Assembly: GCA_013696185.1 (NCBI GenBank) | Contig: JACCZA010000384.1 | Location: forward strand, 1 to 24,619 | DNA from: Actinomycetota bacterium | Lineage (GTDB): Bacteria > Actinomycetota > Thermoleophilia > Gaiellales > Gaiellaceae | Direction of reading: 5' to 3' | DNA length: 24,619 nt | Part shown: positions 1 through 7,458 of the stretch, in pieces | Layout: each line of letters opens with the position of its first letter | How positions within the stretch are numbered: position 1 is the first letter of the stretch | The notes under the pieces: generated by a model | The model's database searches: none | What the model saw: only the letters and a program-made list of their open reading frames with translations | What the model was told of the DNA's origin: nothing | Program-made: the position numbers and the translations under genes

Positions 1-19
1 GCTGCGTAGCGTTGAACAT

Positions 20-77
20 TCCGGGCCTCCTAGCGATCTGGGGTATCGACAACCGCCAGACTCGCGGGAGGCCCGGA
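20..77. repeat. 11-bp inverted repeat beside the integrase/RNase H scar
   Basis: TCCGGGCCTCC at 20-30 is repeated as its exact reverse complement at 67-77, with 36 bases between the arms. No T-run follows, so a classical terminator is unlikely. It lies next to a mobile-element remnant, so it could be an integrase arm site, the end of a decayed element, or an RNA hairpin from the lost neighbour. Positions 1-114 otherwise hold nothing I can recognise. Confidence 0.4.
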
Positions 78-114
78 CACAATCAGCCGTCTCGCAGGTG
101 TGTAGGCAACAGAA

Positions 115-240
115 CTAGTCAAGGGCGCCAAGAGCATCCTTCACGAGTCGGTCTGCCTCGGCGTTCATCTCCCGAGGCACCCAGCAGATGCGGATGCTCG
201 CGAACTGAGCGACGAGACTGCTCGCATCTGTGTACAGCTC
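115..240 (-). pseudogene. 3' remnant of a ribonuclease HI-like gene
   Basis: Read on the minus strand from about 240 to a TAG stop at 117-115, this encodes roughly 41 residues that look like the C-terminus of actinobacterial RNase HI. The hallmark is WVPREMNAEADRL, near-identical to the WVPREeNxeADRLa helix that closes RNase H folds, preceded by an L-Y-x(3)-S-x-L-V-A-x-F helix and a short I-R-I-C strand. Upstream of residue L-G-E-L the frame loses family resemblance, because from about 232 the DNA codes for an integrase on the other strand. The catalytic D/E/D/D positions lie in the missing N-terminal part, so the remnant is inactive. The matched tail is the evidence; recombination as the cause is inference. 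Confidence 0.6.
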
Positions 241-255
241 ACCGAGGTCGAGAAG

Positions 256-837
256 ATGCTGGCTGGGACGGAGGGCTGGCAGGAGTTCCTCTGCCTCTCC
301 GTTCTCGCGTACACCGGCGTTCGCCGTGACTCGGCCGCTCGCCTGCGTTGGCACGACGTCGATCTGGTCGAAGGCGTCATGAGCTTCCGCGAGAAGGGCG
401 GCAAGCACTCGACGAAGCCGATGCCCTGGGAGCTGCTAGAGATCCTGCGCGCGGCGGTCGAATCCGACGAGCTGGCGTGTGGCCCAGACGACTACGTGAT
501 TCCGAACCGCCGAGCCGCGACAGTGCGTCGTGCTGAGCGGTCAGACAAAGCGATCTGGGAGACGGTCGTCAAGGTCGCAGAGCGTGTCGGCGTGAGGGCG
601 ACGACACACGCGCTGCGTCGAGCGTTCGCCGTGGCCTTCCTAGAGACGCATCCGGGAGCCCTCGAATCGCTTCGCGTGCTGATGAATCACTCGCGCGTCG
701 ACACGACACAGGTCTACCTTCGGGCGCTAGACAGGTCGAAGGCGATGGAGGCTGTCCGCGACCTCAGTTGGGGTGCCGGATTTCAGTCGGGTGCAGTGAA
801 GGCGCATACGGGATTCGAACCCGTGCCGCCGCCGTGA
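256..837 (+). CDS. Tyrosine recombinase/integrase, N-terminally truncated
   Basis: This is the catalytic domain of a phage or ICE-type tyrosine recombinase (site-specific DNA strand exchange), 193 aa against the usual 300-400. All catalytic residues are visible: Arg23 in TGVRRDSAARLRW, Lys47 or Lys50 in the beta-hairpin (REKGGK), His118-x-x-Arg121 in THALRR, His145 (NH in place of the common GH), and nucleophile Tyr154 in TTQVYL. The N-terminal core-binding domain is missing. The frame stays open back to 106 and looks integrase-like from about 232 (QLTEVEKML), but no ATG/GTG/TTG lies before 256. The last dozen codons read into tRNA-Glu antisense, the usual position of an integrase beside its tRNA attachment site. 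It is probably a relic of an excised or decayed island; whether it is expressed is unknown. Confidence 0.75.
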   Translation: MLAGTEGWQEFLCLSVLAYTGVRRDSAARLRWHDVDLVEGVMSFREKGGKHSTKPMPWELLEILRAAVESDELACGPDDYVIPNRRAATVRRAERSDKAIWETVVKVAERVGVRATTHALRRAFAVAFLETHPGALESLRVLMNHSRVDTTQVYLRALDRSKAMEAVRDLSWGAGFQSGAVKAHTGFEPVPPP

Positions 838-872
838 GAGGGCGGTGTCCTAGGCCTCTAGACGAATGCGCC
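800..872 (-). tRNA. tRNA-Glu (anticodon CTC)
   Basis: The minus strand folds into a full cloverleaf. The acceptor stem GGCGCAT (872-866) pairs with ATGCGCC (807-801). The anticodon stem CCGCC/GGCGG carries the loop CTCTCAC with anticodon CTC, reading GAG codons. The T-arm is CGGGTTCGAATCCCG. The D-arm (GTCTAGAGGCCTAGGAC) is very close to that of E. coli tRNA-Glu. CCA is not encoded. The 3' end faces the integrase, so the T-arm/acceptor half (about 800-830) is the probable attachment site. GAG is by far the favoured Glu codon in these genes, so this isoacceptor should be in heavy use. Confidence 0.95.
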
Positions 873-883
873 GAGGAGGCGGC

Positions 884-889
884 AGTGTA
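884..889 (-). promoter_or_regulatory. Probable -10 element of tRNA-Glu
   Basis: TACACT on the minus strand ends 11 bases before the first tRNA base (872), which would give a leader of about 5 nt. It lies just past the gntR stop, so the tRNA probably has its own promoter. No convincing -35 is seen. Confidence 0.45.
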
Positions 890-914
890 GCGACCGCACA
901 GCTGCCTCCGCGGC

Positions 915-1673
915 TCAGCCTCGTCCCGCCGCGATCGACCGTCCACGCTGGGGCGCCCCGACCTGGCGCAGAACGGCGTCGAGCAGCTCGAACGAGGCGA
1001 GCACGTGCTCGCGCGCGAGCGACCGGGCGCCGGCGGCGCTGCCGGCGGCGAGCGCTCCGAGGATGGCGCGGTGCTGCTGGTCGTTGCGCTCGTACAGGTC
1101 GTCGATTACTGCGTCTCCCGGCGCCCACACGGCGGGGCCGGAGAAGGTCCGGCGCGCGCTCTTCGCGATGCGCTCGACGAGCGGCGAGTCGGCGGCGCGG
1201 TAGATCACGTCGTGGAAGGCGTGGTTGGCGTGCACCCACTCGGCCGTCAGTCGCCGACGGTCGTCGCCGGGCTCGCGCCCGCGCAACTCCTGCGTCAGCC
1301 GGCAGAAGCGCTCCTCGGCAGCCTCGAGCTTCCGCAGGTCCGCCGCGGTCATCCGGGTCGCCGCGAGCTCGGTCGCGAGGCTCTCGAGCTCCGCGCGCAC
1401 GAGGAATGCCTCGCGCAGCTCCTCGCGCGAGAGGGTGCGCACGCGGACGCCGCGGTTCGGGACGAAGGAGACGAGCCCGAGCGCCGCCAGGCGCCGTAAC
1501 GCCTCCCGGATCGGCGTGCGGCTGACGGCGAAGCGCTCGGAGAGGTGCTCCTGGCGCAGCACGGCGCCGGCTGCGATCTCGCCGGAGACGATCTCCTCCT
1601 CGAGCACGAGCGCGATGTCGTCGGCCTTCGTGCTGACGAGGGGGACAGGGCCGATGCGAGCCGGCTCAGTCAA
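915..1673 (-). CDS. GntR-family transcriptional regulator, FadR/FCD subfamily
   Basis: This is a 252-aa DNA-binding regulator. The N-terminal winged helix-turn-helix covers residues about 15-80, with the recognition helix in [19 protein letters not shown] and the wing in VPNRGVRV. The C-terminal all-helical FCD ligand domain (about 83-235) shows the expected metal-site residues: N150/H154, H201 and H223. FCD proteins typically bind small carboxylic acids through a metal. The start is TTG at 1673-1671, overlapping the aceB stop by 8 bp. No ATG or GTG lies before the conserved region, so translation is probably coupled. As the last gene of the glyoxylate operon it is the natural candidate to bind the palindromes before aceA; that, and the ligand (a shunt intermediate such as glyoxylate or malate), are inference. 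Confidence 0.88.
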   Translation of the reverse strand: MTEPARIGPVPLVSTKADDIALVLEEEIVSGEIAAGAVLRQEHLSERFAVSRTPIREALRRLAALGLVSFVPNRGVRVRTLSREELREAFLVRAELESLATELAATRMTAADLRKLEAAEERFCRLTQELRGREPGDDRRRLTAEWVHANHAFHDVIYRAADSPLVERIAKSARRTFSGPAVWAPGDAVIDDLYERNDQQHRAILGALAAGSAAGARSLAREHVLASFELLDAVLRQVGAPQRGRSIAAGRG

Positions 1674-3219
1674 GGCGCTCGTAGGCGGGAAGCGTCAGGA
1701 ACTCGACGAACTCCCCCGCGAGCGTGACCTGCTCGAACAGCTCCCGCGCCTCCTCGAAGCGGCCTGCCGCGAAGCCGTCCTCACCGGCGGCGACGGCGAT
1801 CCGCTCGAGCTCGCCGTCTACCACCTCGCGCACGTGCTCGCGCGTGAAGCGCCCCGCACGCACCCACTGCCAGACCTGCGAGCGCGAGATCTCGGCGGTC
1901 GCGGCGTCCTCCATCAGGTTGCCGATCGCCGCGGCCCCGGTGCCGCGCAGCCAGGAGGCGATGTACTCGATCCCGACGCCGACGTTCTGACTCAGCCCCG
2001 CCTCGGTGACCCGTCCCCCGGGTACGCGCAGGTCGAGGAGCGCGGCCGGCCCGACCGACACGTCGTCGCGCCGCCACTCGACCTGGTTCGGCCGGGTGCC
2101 GAGCACGTCGTCGAAGACCTCCCGGGCGACGGGCACGAGGTCGGGGTGCGCGACCCAGGTGCCGTCGAAGCCGTCGCTCGCCTCACGCACCTTGTCCTCG
2201 CGCACCCGCGCCAGCGCCGTCGCGTTGACCGCCGGGTCCCGCCTCGACGGGATGAAGGCAGCCATCCCGCCGATCGCGTGCGCCCCGCGCCTGTGGCACG
2301 TGGCCACGAGGAGCTCGGTGTAGGCACGCATGAAGGGGACGGTCATCGTCACCTGGCCGCGGTCGGGGAGCGGCTCGCCCCCGCGCAGGCGGAACTTCTT
2401 GATCGCGCTGAAGATGTAGTCCCAGCGGCCCGCGTTCAGCCCCGCCGAGTGGTCGCGCAGCTCGTACAGGATCTCGTCCATCTCGAAGGCGGCGAGGATC
2501 GTCTCGATCAGGACCGTCGCCCGGATCGAGCCGCGCGGCAGCTCGAGCTCCTCCTCGGCGAGCTCGAAGGCGCGGCGCCAGAGCCGGGCCTCGCGGTGGC
2601 TCTCGAGCTTCGGCAGGTAGAAGAACGGCCCCGCGCCGCGGTCGAGCTGCTCCCGGGCGTTGTGGAAGACGGCGAGCCCGAAGTCGAAGAGGCTCGCCGA
2701 CACGGGCCGCCCGTCCACCTCGACGTGGCGCTCGACGAGATGCCAGCCGCGGGGGCGCACCATCAGCGTGGCCGTCTCGGCGGCGAGCGTGTAGCGCTTC
2801 TGGGGGGTCTCGAGCTCGATCGTGCCCCGCACGGCGTCGGCGAGGTTGGCCTGCCCCTCGACGACGTTCCGCCAGGTCGGCGAGGTCGCGTCCTCGAAGT
2901 CGGCCATGAAGACGCGCGCGCCCGAGTTGAGCGCGTTGATCATCATCTTCCGCTCGACCGGGCCCGTGATCTCGACGCGCCGGTCGAGGAGCGCGGCAGG
3001 CGGGGGCGCGACCCGCCAGTCGCCCTCGCGCACCGCGCGCGTCTCCTCGAGGAAGTCGGGCTCGGCGCCTGCATCGAGCTCGGCCTGCCGCTCGGCCCGG
3101 CGCTCGAGCAGCTCCTCGCGCACCGGGCCGAGCTCGCGCTGGAGTCGCTCGACGAAGGCGAGCGCGTCCCGCGTGAGGACGCGCTCGTCGGCCGGCGCGA
3201 GCACCTCGGCGGCGCTCAC
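1666..3219 (-). CDS. aceB: Malate synthase A
   Basis: It condenses glyoxylate with acetyl-CoA to malate, the second step of the glyoxylate shunt (cytoplasmic, Mg2+-dependent). At 517 aa it matches malate synthase A (about 530 aa), not the 720-aa G type. Diagnostic segments are [12 protein letters not shown] near residue 100, the central [20 protein letters not shown] followed by GRWDYIFS, and the C-terminal [16 protein letters not shown] carrying the catalytic Asp. The start is GTG at 3219-3217, overlapping the aceA stop as GTGA, so the two proteins should be translationally coupled in matched amounts. The frame stays open upstream of this GTG, but that part is out-of-frame aceA DNA with low-complexity Arg-rich translation. 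Confidence 0.95.
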   Translation of the reverse strand: MSAAEVLAPADERVLTRDALAFVERLQRELGPVREELLERRAERQAELDAGAEPDFLEETRAVREGDWRVAPPPAALLDRRVEITGPVERKMMINALNSGARVFMADFEDATSPTWRNVVEGQANLADAVRGTIELETPQKRYTLAAETATLMVRPRGWHLVERHVEVDGRPVSASLFDFGLAVFHNAREQLDRGAGPFFYLPKLESHREARLWRRAFELAEEELELPRGSIRATVLIETILAAFEMDEILYELRDHSAGLNAGRWDYIFSAIKKFRLRGGEPLPDRGQVTMTVPFMRAYTELLVATCHRRGAHAIGGMAAFIPSRRDPAVNATALARVREDKVREASDGFDGTWVAHPDLVPVAREVFDDVLGTRPNQVEWRRDDVSVGPAALLDLRVPGGRVTEAGLSQNVGVGIEYIASWLRGTGAAAIGNLMEDAATAEISRSQVWQWVRAGRFTREHVREVVDGELERIAVAAGEDGFAAGRFEEARELFEQVTLAGEFVEFLTLPAYERLD

Positions 3220-4529
3220 GCGGTCGCCGCCTCGGCCCCCTCGAACTGCGCCTCCTCGGTCGAGCCCTTGAGGGCGAGCGTCGAGCTCTGACCGCCCGAC
3301 ACCGCGGTGAGGACTGCGTCGAAGTAGCCGGCGCCGACCTCGCGCTGATGCCGCGTGGCGGTGTAGCCCGAGCGCTCGAGCTCGAACTCCCGCTCCTGCA
3401 GGCGCACGTAGGCGGTCATGCCCTCGTCGCGGTAGGAGGAGGCGAGCTCGAACAGGGAGGCGTTGAGCGCGTGGAAGCCGGCGAGCGTGATGAACTGGAA
3501 GCGGTAGCCCATCGCCCCGAGCTCGCGCTGGAAGCGCGCGATCTCGGCGTCGCTCAGGTGCGCCCGCCAGTTGAACGAGGGCGAGCAGTTGTAGGCGAGC
3601 AGCTTGCCGGGGTACCGCTCGTGGATCGCCTCGGCGAAGACGCGCGCCTCCTCGAGGTCCGGCGTCGAGGTCTCGCACCAGAGCACGTCGGCGTACGGCG
3701 CGTAGGCGAGCCCGCGGGCGATCGGAGCCTCGATCCCGGGCTTGACGCGGAAGAAGCCCTCGCTCGTCCGCTCGCCGGTGACGAACGCGCGGTCGACAGG
3801 GTCGACGTCGCTCGTCAGGAGCGTCGCGCTCAGGGCGTCGGTGCGCGCGAAGAGCACGGTCGGCACGCCCGAGACGTCGGCCGCGAGCCGTGCCGCGGAG
3901 AGCGTGCGGACGAACTGGCTCGTCGGCACGAGCACCTTCCCGCCGAGGTGGCCGCACTTCTTCTCGGCAGCGAGCTGATCCTCGAAGTGGACACCGGCAG
4001 CGCCCGCCTCGATCATCCCGCGCATCAGCTCGAAGGCGTTCAGCGCGCCGCCGAAGCCCGCCTCGGCATCGGCGACGATCGGGAGCAGCCAGTCGGTGTC
4101 GTCGAGCCCCTCGGAGACGGCGATCTGATCGGCGCGCATGAGCGCGTTGTTCAGACGCCGCACGAGCGCGGGCACGCTGTTCGCCGGGTAGAGGCTCTGG
4201 TCGGGGTAGGTGTGGCCGCCGAGGTTGGCGTCGGCGGCGACCTGCCAGCCGGAGAGGTAGATCGCCTTCAGGCCCGCGCGCGCCATCTGGACTGCCTGAC
4301 CGCCCGTCATGGCGCCGAGCGCGGCAACCGGCTCGTCGGCGTGGAGTAGCCGCCAGAGCTTCTCGGCGCCGAGGCGCGCGAGTGAGTGCTCGACGACGAC
4401 GGAGCCCTGGAGCCGGCTCACGTCCTCGGGCGTGTAGGGGCGGTCGATCCCCTGCCAGCGCGACCCCGTGCGCCAGGTGTCCGCTGCAAGCCCGTTCGTG
4501 TGCTTCCCCTGCCCGTTGGACGACGCCAT
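3216..4529 (-). CDS. aceA: Isocitrate lyase
   Basis: It splits isocitrate into glyoxylate and succinate, the first committed step of the glyoxylate shunt, letting cells grow on acetate or fatty acids. At 437 aa it has the compact actinobacterial size (Mycobacterium Icl1 is about 428). The signature KKCGH is at residues 190-194 with catalytic Cys192. Other conserved stretches are [15 protein letters not shown] near 91, the metal-binding region DAEAGFGG near 154-161, and YNCSPSFNW in the C-terminal third. The ATG at 4529-4527 has a strong Shine-Dalgarno GGGGGAG 6 bases upstream. It heads the operon aceA-aceB-gntR. Confidence 0.97.
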   Translation of the reverse strand: MASSNGQGKHTNGLAADTWRTGSRWQGIDRPYTPEDVSRLQGSVVVEHSLARLGAEKLWRLLHADEPVAALGAMTGGQAVQMARAGLKAIYLSGWQVAADANLGGHTYPDQSLYPANSVPALVRRLNNALMRADQIAVSEGLDDTDWLLPIVADAEAGFGGALNAFELMRGMIEAGAAGVHFEDQLAAEKKCGHLGGKVLVPTSQFVRTLSAARLAADVSGVPTVLFARTDALSATLLTSDVDPVDRAFVTGERTSEGFFRVKPGIEAPIARGLAYAPYADVLWCETSTPDLEEARVFAEAIHERYPGKLLAYNCSPSFNWRAHLSDAEIARFQRELGAMGYRFQFITLAGFHALNASLFELASSYRDEGMTAYVRLQEREFELERSGYTATRHQREVGAGYFDAVLTAVSGGQSSTLALKGSTEEAQFEGAEAATA

Positions 4530-4551
4530 GCGTGCTCCCCCGTTCTCGATT

Positions 4552-4582
4552 GGATCCTAGATTGCCCGCCTGCCGCTCCCAA
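4552..4582 (-). promoter_or_regulatory. aceA promoter P1 with a GGATCC operator on the -10
   Basis: On the minus strand, TTGGGA (4582-4577) and TAGGAT (4559-4554) are separated by exactly 17 bp, predicting a start near 4547 and a leader of about 18 nt containing the aceA Shine-Dalgarno. The palindrome GGATCC (4557-4552) overlaps the -10 by four bases, where a bound protein would block RNA polymerase. The minus-strand context is TAGGATCCAAT. Elements are read directly; function is inference. Confidence 0.55.
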
Positions 4583-4594
4583 GCCCCGGCTTGG
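4579..4594. promoter_or_regulatory. Palindrome CCAAGCC-CC-GGCTTGG upstream of aceA
   Basis: This is a perfect 7-bp inverted repeat with a 2-bp centre. It overlaps the P1 -35 and the predicted P2 start point. Its centre is 32 bp from the P1 GGATCC centre and 21 bp from the other one, close to three and two helical turns. It may be an operator for a second regulator or a third contact site for the GntR protein; in a P2 transcript it could form a 5' hairpin. Confidence 0.45.
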
Positions 4595-4599
4595 CTCTC

Positions 4600-4627
4600 A
4601 TTTTGGATCCGAAACGGCGTTTGTCAA
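4600..4627 (-). promoter_or_regulatory. aceA upstream promoter P2 with second GGATCC site
   Basis: A consensus -35 TTGACA (4627-4622) is followed after 16 bp by CAAAAT (4605-4600), predicting a start near 4593 and a leader of about 64 nt. GGATCC (4610-4605) touches the -10, within TTTCGGATCCAAAA, a near-palindrome (TTT/AAA flanks). Both promoters therefore carry GGATCCAA at the -10. Only DNA-binding or transcription data can show which is used. Confidence 0.45.
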
Positions 4628-4634
4628 GCTGCGA

Positions 4635-4649
4635 GCGACCGAAGGTCGC
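4635..4649 (-). terminator. Hairpin just after the metallopeptidase stop
   Basis: A GCGACC-TTC-GGTCGC stem-loop (minus-strand reading) begins one base after the TGA of the metallopeptidase gene. There is no T-run, so it would be a weak intrinsic terminator, but it sits exactly between the gltX-peptidase unit and the aceA promoters. Confidence 0.4.
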
Positions 4650-4650
4650 G

Positions 4651-6159
4651 TCAGGCGGTCAGCTCGGACACCAGCGGCCCGGTGTCGAGCGGCTCGAAGC
4701 GGAGCCGCCGGGCGAGGTCCTCGCTCGAAGGCCGTGTGCCCTCGGCGAACAGCGCGCGCAGGCGCTCCCCCGTCTCGGGGCTCCGCCACCAGTCCTCGCC
4801 GATCTCCTGCACGAGCGAGGCGCGCAGCTGCGCCGAGCGGATCCAGGCGCGGAGGTAGTCGGCGGAGTAGAAGCCCGCGTCCATGTCGGCGAGCACGTTG
4901 TCGGGCCGGTAGCGCACGCCGATCGCGGCCCGCAGGCGCCCGGCATAACGCTCGTCCGAGACGTCGGCCCGGTCGAGGTGGCTCCAGAGCTCGAGCTCGA
5001 AGCCGAGCTTCGCCGCGTAGCGCCGGAAGAGCAGTGCCTCCAGGAAGACCGTCGCCTCGGCGTTCGTCGCCGCCTCCTCGTCGGAGAGGCCGAAGTGCTG
5101 CGCGTGCCAGCCGGGCTCGCGTGAGATCGCCTCCACGATGTAGGAGTAGACCTCGGTCAGCGCATGGTCGCGGGAGAGCTTGCGGAACGTGTACGGCAGC
5201 GAGGGGTCGCAGCCTGCGTAGTGGAGGGCGTGCCCCGCCTCGTGCAGGAACGCGCCGTAGTCGTGCAGGCCGCCCTGCGCGCGCGTGATCAGGTGCACCA
5301 CCTGGGGCGGTCGGGAGGCGATCACGCAGGCGCGCGGCGACTTCTGCGGCCTGTCGTCGACGTCGAGGCGGATGGTCGAGCTCTTCCCGAGGTCGAAGCC
5401 GAGGCGCCCGAGCGTCTCGAGGCAGACCTCGACGGAGCGCTCCCGCGTGTAGATCGACGCGAGCGGCGAGAGCCGGCGCAGGTAGGCGACGTGGCTCGAG
5501 CTCGGCTCGTCCTCCCGCTCCGGCCCGAGCAACCGGTCGAGCCAGCGATGCCGTAGACGCGTCCACGCCTCTTCGACGGCCGTATTCGCCTCGTCCAGCA
5601 CGCGCTCGAGGTCGCGCAGCGAGATCCCCTTCTCCTCCTCGTTTCGCGCGACGGGGTCGGGCTCGCCCGAGACCTCGGCCTCGAGGCTCTCCCCCGCCCG
5701 CAGGAGCTCGAGCCGCTCGTCGTTGAAGGCGGCGCTCGCCTCGCCGACGAGCTCCCCGAGCTCCTCCCGCTCGCCGTAGGTCTCGAGTACGGCGAGCCGG
5801 GCCTGCGCCGAGCGAAGCGGCAGGTGCTCGTCGCGGAAGCTGACGCGCGCGGCGAGGAGCGCGTTCTCGAGCGCGTCGGCCTGCTCCACGAGCGCGGCGC
5901 TGACGAGCCCTCCCTCGCAGGTCTTGCGCAGCCGGTAGAGGCGCTCCCGCTCCTCCTGGGGCGCCGCCTCCTCCGCCTCCCGCAGCGCCGCGAGCCGCTC
6001 GCGGGTGAAGAGCGCCGCGTAGCGCTCCACGATTGCAGCCTGCTCCGAGTGCTCCTTCTCTCCCACGCGCACGGCGCGCGCCTCCTCCGAGCGCTCGAAG
6101 AGGTACTCCTCGAGCGCTCGCTCGTACGCGGCGGGGGACCGCGAGTCGCCGGCGCTCAT
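4651..6159 (-). CDS. M3-like zinc metallopeptidase (oligopeptidase type)
   Basis: This 502-aa gluzincin peptidase has the zinc motif HEAGH at residues 306-310 in FLHEAGHALHYAGC. A downstream helix contains Glu336 (LTEVYSYIVEAI), the expected third zinc ligand, about 25-30 residues after HExxH as in family M3 (thimet oligopeptidase/PepF). The N-terminal 280 residues are largely helical and Glu/Arg-rich. No signal peptide or membrane segment is seen, so it should be a cytoplasmic peptide-degrading enzyme. It is shorter than classical M3 enzymes (600-700 aa) and could be a lineage-specific branch; M32 carboxypeptidase is the main alternative. The ATG overlaps the gltX stop as ATGA, so it is probably translated from the gltX message. 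Confidence 0.8.
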   Translation of the reverse strand: MSAGDSRSPAAYERALEEYLFERSEEARAVRVGEKEHSEQAAIVERYAALFTRERLAALREAEEAAPQEERERLYRLRKTCEGGLVSAALVEQADALENALLAARVSFRDEHLPLRSAQARLAVLETYGEREELGELVGEASAAFNDERLELLRAGESLEAEVSGEPDPVARNEEEKGISLRDLERVLDEANTAVEEAWTRLRHRWLDRLLGPEREDEPSSSHVAYLRRLSPLASIYTRERSVEVCLETLGRLGFDLGKSSTIRLDVDDRPQKSPRACVIASRPPQVVHLITRAQGGLHDYGAFLHEAGHALHYAGCDPSLPYTFRKLSRDHALTEVYSYIVEAISREPGWHAQHFGLSDEEAATNAEATVFLEALLFRRYAAKLGFELELWSHLDRADVSDERYAGRLRAAIGVRYRPDNVLADMDAGFYSADYLRAWIRSAQLRASLVQEIGEDWWRSPETGERLRALFAEGTRPSSEDLARRLRFEPLDTGPLVSELTA

Positions 6160-7439
6160 GCGGACGATTCCGGCCGCCCGGCACGCGCAGCGGCCGCCGC
6201 GAGGCGCCGGAGCGTGCGCTCCCGGCCGAGGAGCTCGATGCTCTCGAACAGGCCGGGCGAGATCGTCGAGCCGGTGACGGCGAGCCGGATCGGGGCGAAG
6301 GCCTTGCGCGGCGAGAGCCCGAGCTCCTCGGCGAGCCGGCGCAGCGACGCCTCGACCCCGCCGGCGTCGAAGGGCTCGGCCGTGGCGAGCCGTCGCTCCG
6401 CCTCCTCGAGCACGGCGCCTGCCCCGTTCAGCGCGACCGCGTCCGGCTCGACCTCCTCGAACAGGAAGCGCGCGAAACTCGGATACTCGTCGAGCCTCGC
6501 GATCTTCTCCTGCACGAGCGGCACCGTCTCGCGCACGAGCGACTCGTCCCAGTCGAGGCCGCGCTCGCGCAGGAAGCCCACGAGCTCGCGGGCGTACGCC
6601 TCCCGGTCGAGCGCCCGCAGGTAGACCCCGTTCAGCCAGTCGAGCTTCGCGTAGTCGAAGGTGGCGGGGCTGGCTCCGACCCGCTCGAGCGAGAAGCGCT
6701 CGACGAGCTCCTCCCTCGACATGACCGTCGTGCGGTCGTCGTAGCTCCAGCCGAGGAGCGCGAGGTGGTTCGCGAGCGCCGCTGCGAGGTAGCCCTCGGC
6801 GCGGAACTCGTCGACCGTGACGGCTCCGTGGCGCTTGGAGAGCTTGCGGCCGTCGTCCCCGTTCACGTTCGGGACGTGGGCGTAGACGGGCAGGTCGACG
6901 CCGAGCGCCCTGAGGATGCAGAGCTGCTTCGGCGTGTTCGAGATGTGGTCGGGGCCCCGGATCACGTGCGTTATCCCGTCCAGGGCGTCCTCGATCGGGG
7001 AGGCGAAGTTGTAGGTCGGTCGGCCGTCCGAGCGCAGGATGACGACGTCCTCGAGCTCTTCGTTGGGAACGTCGATCCGGCCGAGCACCACGTCGTCCCA
7101 GCCGGTCGAGCCCTCGTCGGGCATGCGGAAGCGGATCGCGCCCTCGTCCTCGTAGGCCATGCCCACCTCGACCAGCCGGCGGGCCTCGTCGACGCAGTGC
7201 CCCTGCCGGTCGAGCTGGAAGGTGACGGGGCCGTCCCAGTCGAGCCCGAGCCAGCGCAGCGAGTCCTGGATCTGATCGACGGCCGCGGCCACCTCGCGGC
7301 TCGTGTCGGTGTTCTCGATCCGCAGCCGGAACTCGCCGCCCTCGTGTCGCGCGAAGAGCCAGTTGAAGAGCGCGGTGCGGACGTTTCCGATGTGGAGGAG
7401 CCCGGTCGGGCTCGGCGCTATACGGACGCAGACGGACAC
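6156..7439 (-). CDS. gltX: Glutamyl-tRNA synthetase
   Basis: It charges tRNA-Glu with glutamate (class I aminoacyl-tRNA synthetase, cytoplasm). The HIGH-type motif reads HIGN at residues 16-19 after APSPTG, the usual GluRS form, and the KMSKS-type motif is KLSKR at 199-203 followed by HGAV. The C-terminal anticodon-binding part is present (SPRKAFAPIRLAVTG near the end). At 427 aa it is at the short end of the family (about 470-490) but too long for the tRNA-modifying GluQ-RS. The start is GTG at 7439-7437, chosen because the conserved VRIAPSPTG follows after four codons and a -10 element lies 7 bases upstream. It overlaps the peptidase gene by ATGA. Confidence 0.95.
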   Translation of the reverse strand: MSVCVRIAPSPTGLLHIGNVRTALFNWLFARHEGGEFRLRIENTDTSREVAAAVDQIQDSLRWLGLDWDGPVTFQLDRQGHCVDEARRLVEVGMAYEDEGAIRFRMPDEGSTGWDDVVLGRIDVPNEELEDVVILRSDGRPTYNFASPIEDALDGITHVIRGPDHISNTPKQLCILRALGVDLPVYAHVPNVNGDDGRKLSKRHGAVTVDEFRAEGYLAAALANHLALLGWSYDDRTTVMSREELVERFSLERVGASPATFDYAKLDWLNGVYLRALDREAYARELVGFLRERGLDWDESLVRETVPLVQEKIARLDEYPSFARFLFEEVEPDAVALNGAGAVLEEAERRLATAEPFDAGGVEASLRRLAEELGLSPRKAFAPIRLAVTGSTISPGLFESIELLGRERTLRRLAAAAARAGRPESSA

Positions 7440-7445
7440 CGGAAC

Positions 7446-7452
7446 TACTGTA
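7446..7452. promoter_or_regulatory. Shared mirror-symmetric -10 for gltX and nfo
   Basis: The seven bases TACTGTA read TACTGT on the plus strand (7446-7451) and TACAGT on the minus strand (7452-7447), both fitting TAnnnT. Each is followed by exactly 7 bases and then a GTG start: nfo at 7459 on plus, gltX at 7439 on minus. Neither gene has room for a Shine-Dalgarno, so both transcripts would be leaderless. No good -35 is seen on either side. Confidence 0.55.
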
Positions 7453-7458
7453 GAGACT

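Noticed and set aside
241..408. N-terminal part of the minus-strand frame holding the RNase H tail
   Set aside because: Beyond about 240 the residues lose RNase H similarity and are the antisense of integrase codons.
1225..3291. Long plus-strand open frame antisense to aceB
   Set aside because: The translation is Arg/Val/Glu/Leu-rich with no motif, while the other strand clearly encodes malate synthase and GntR.
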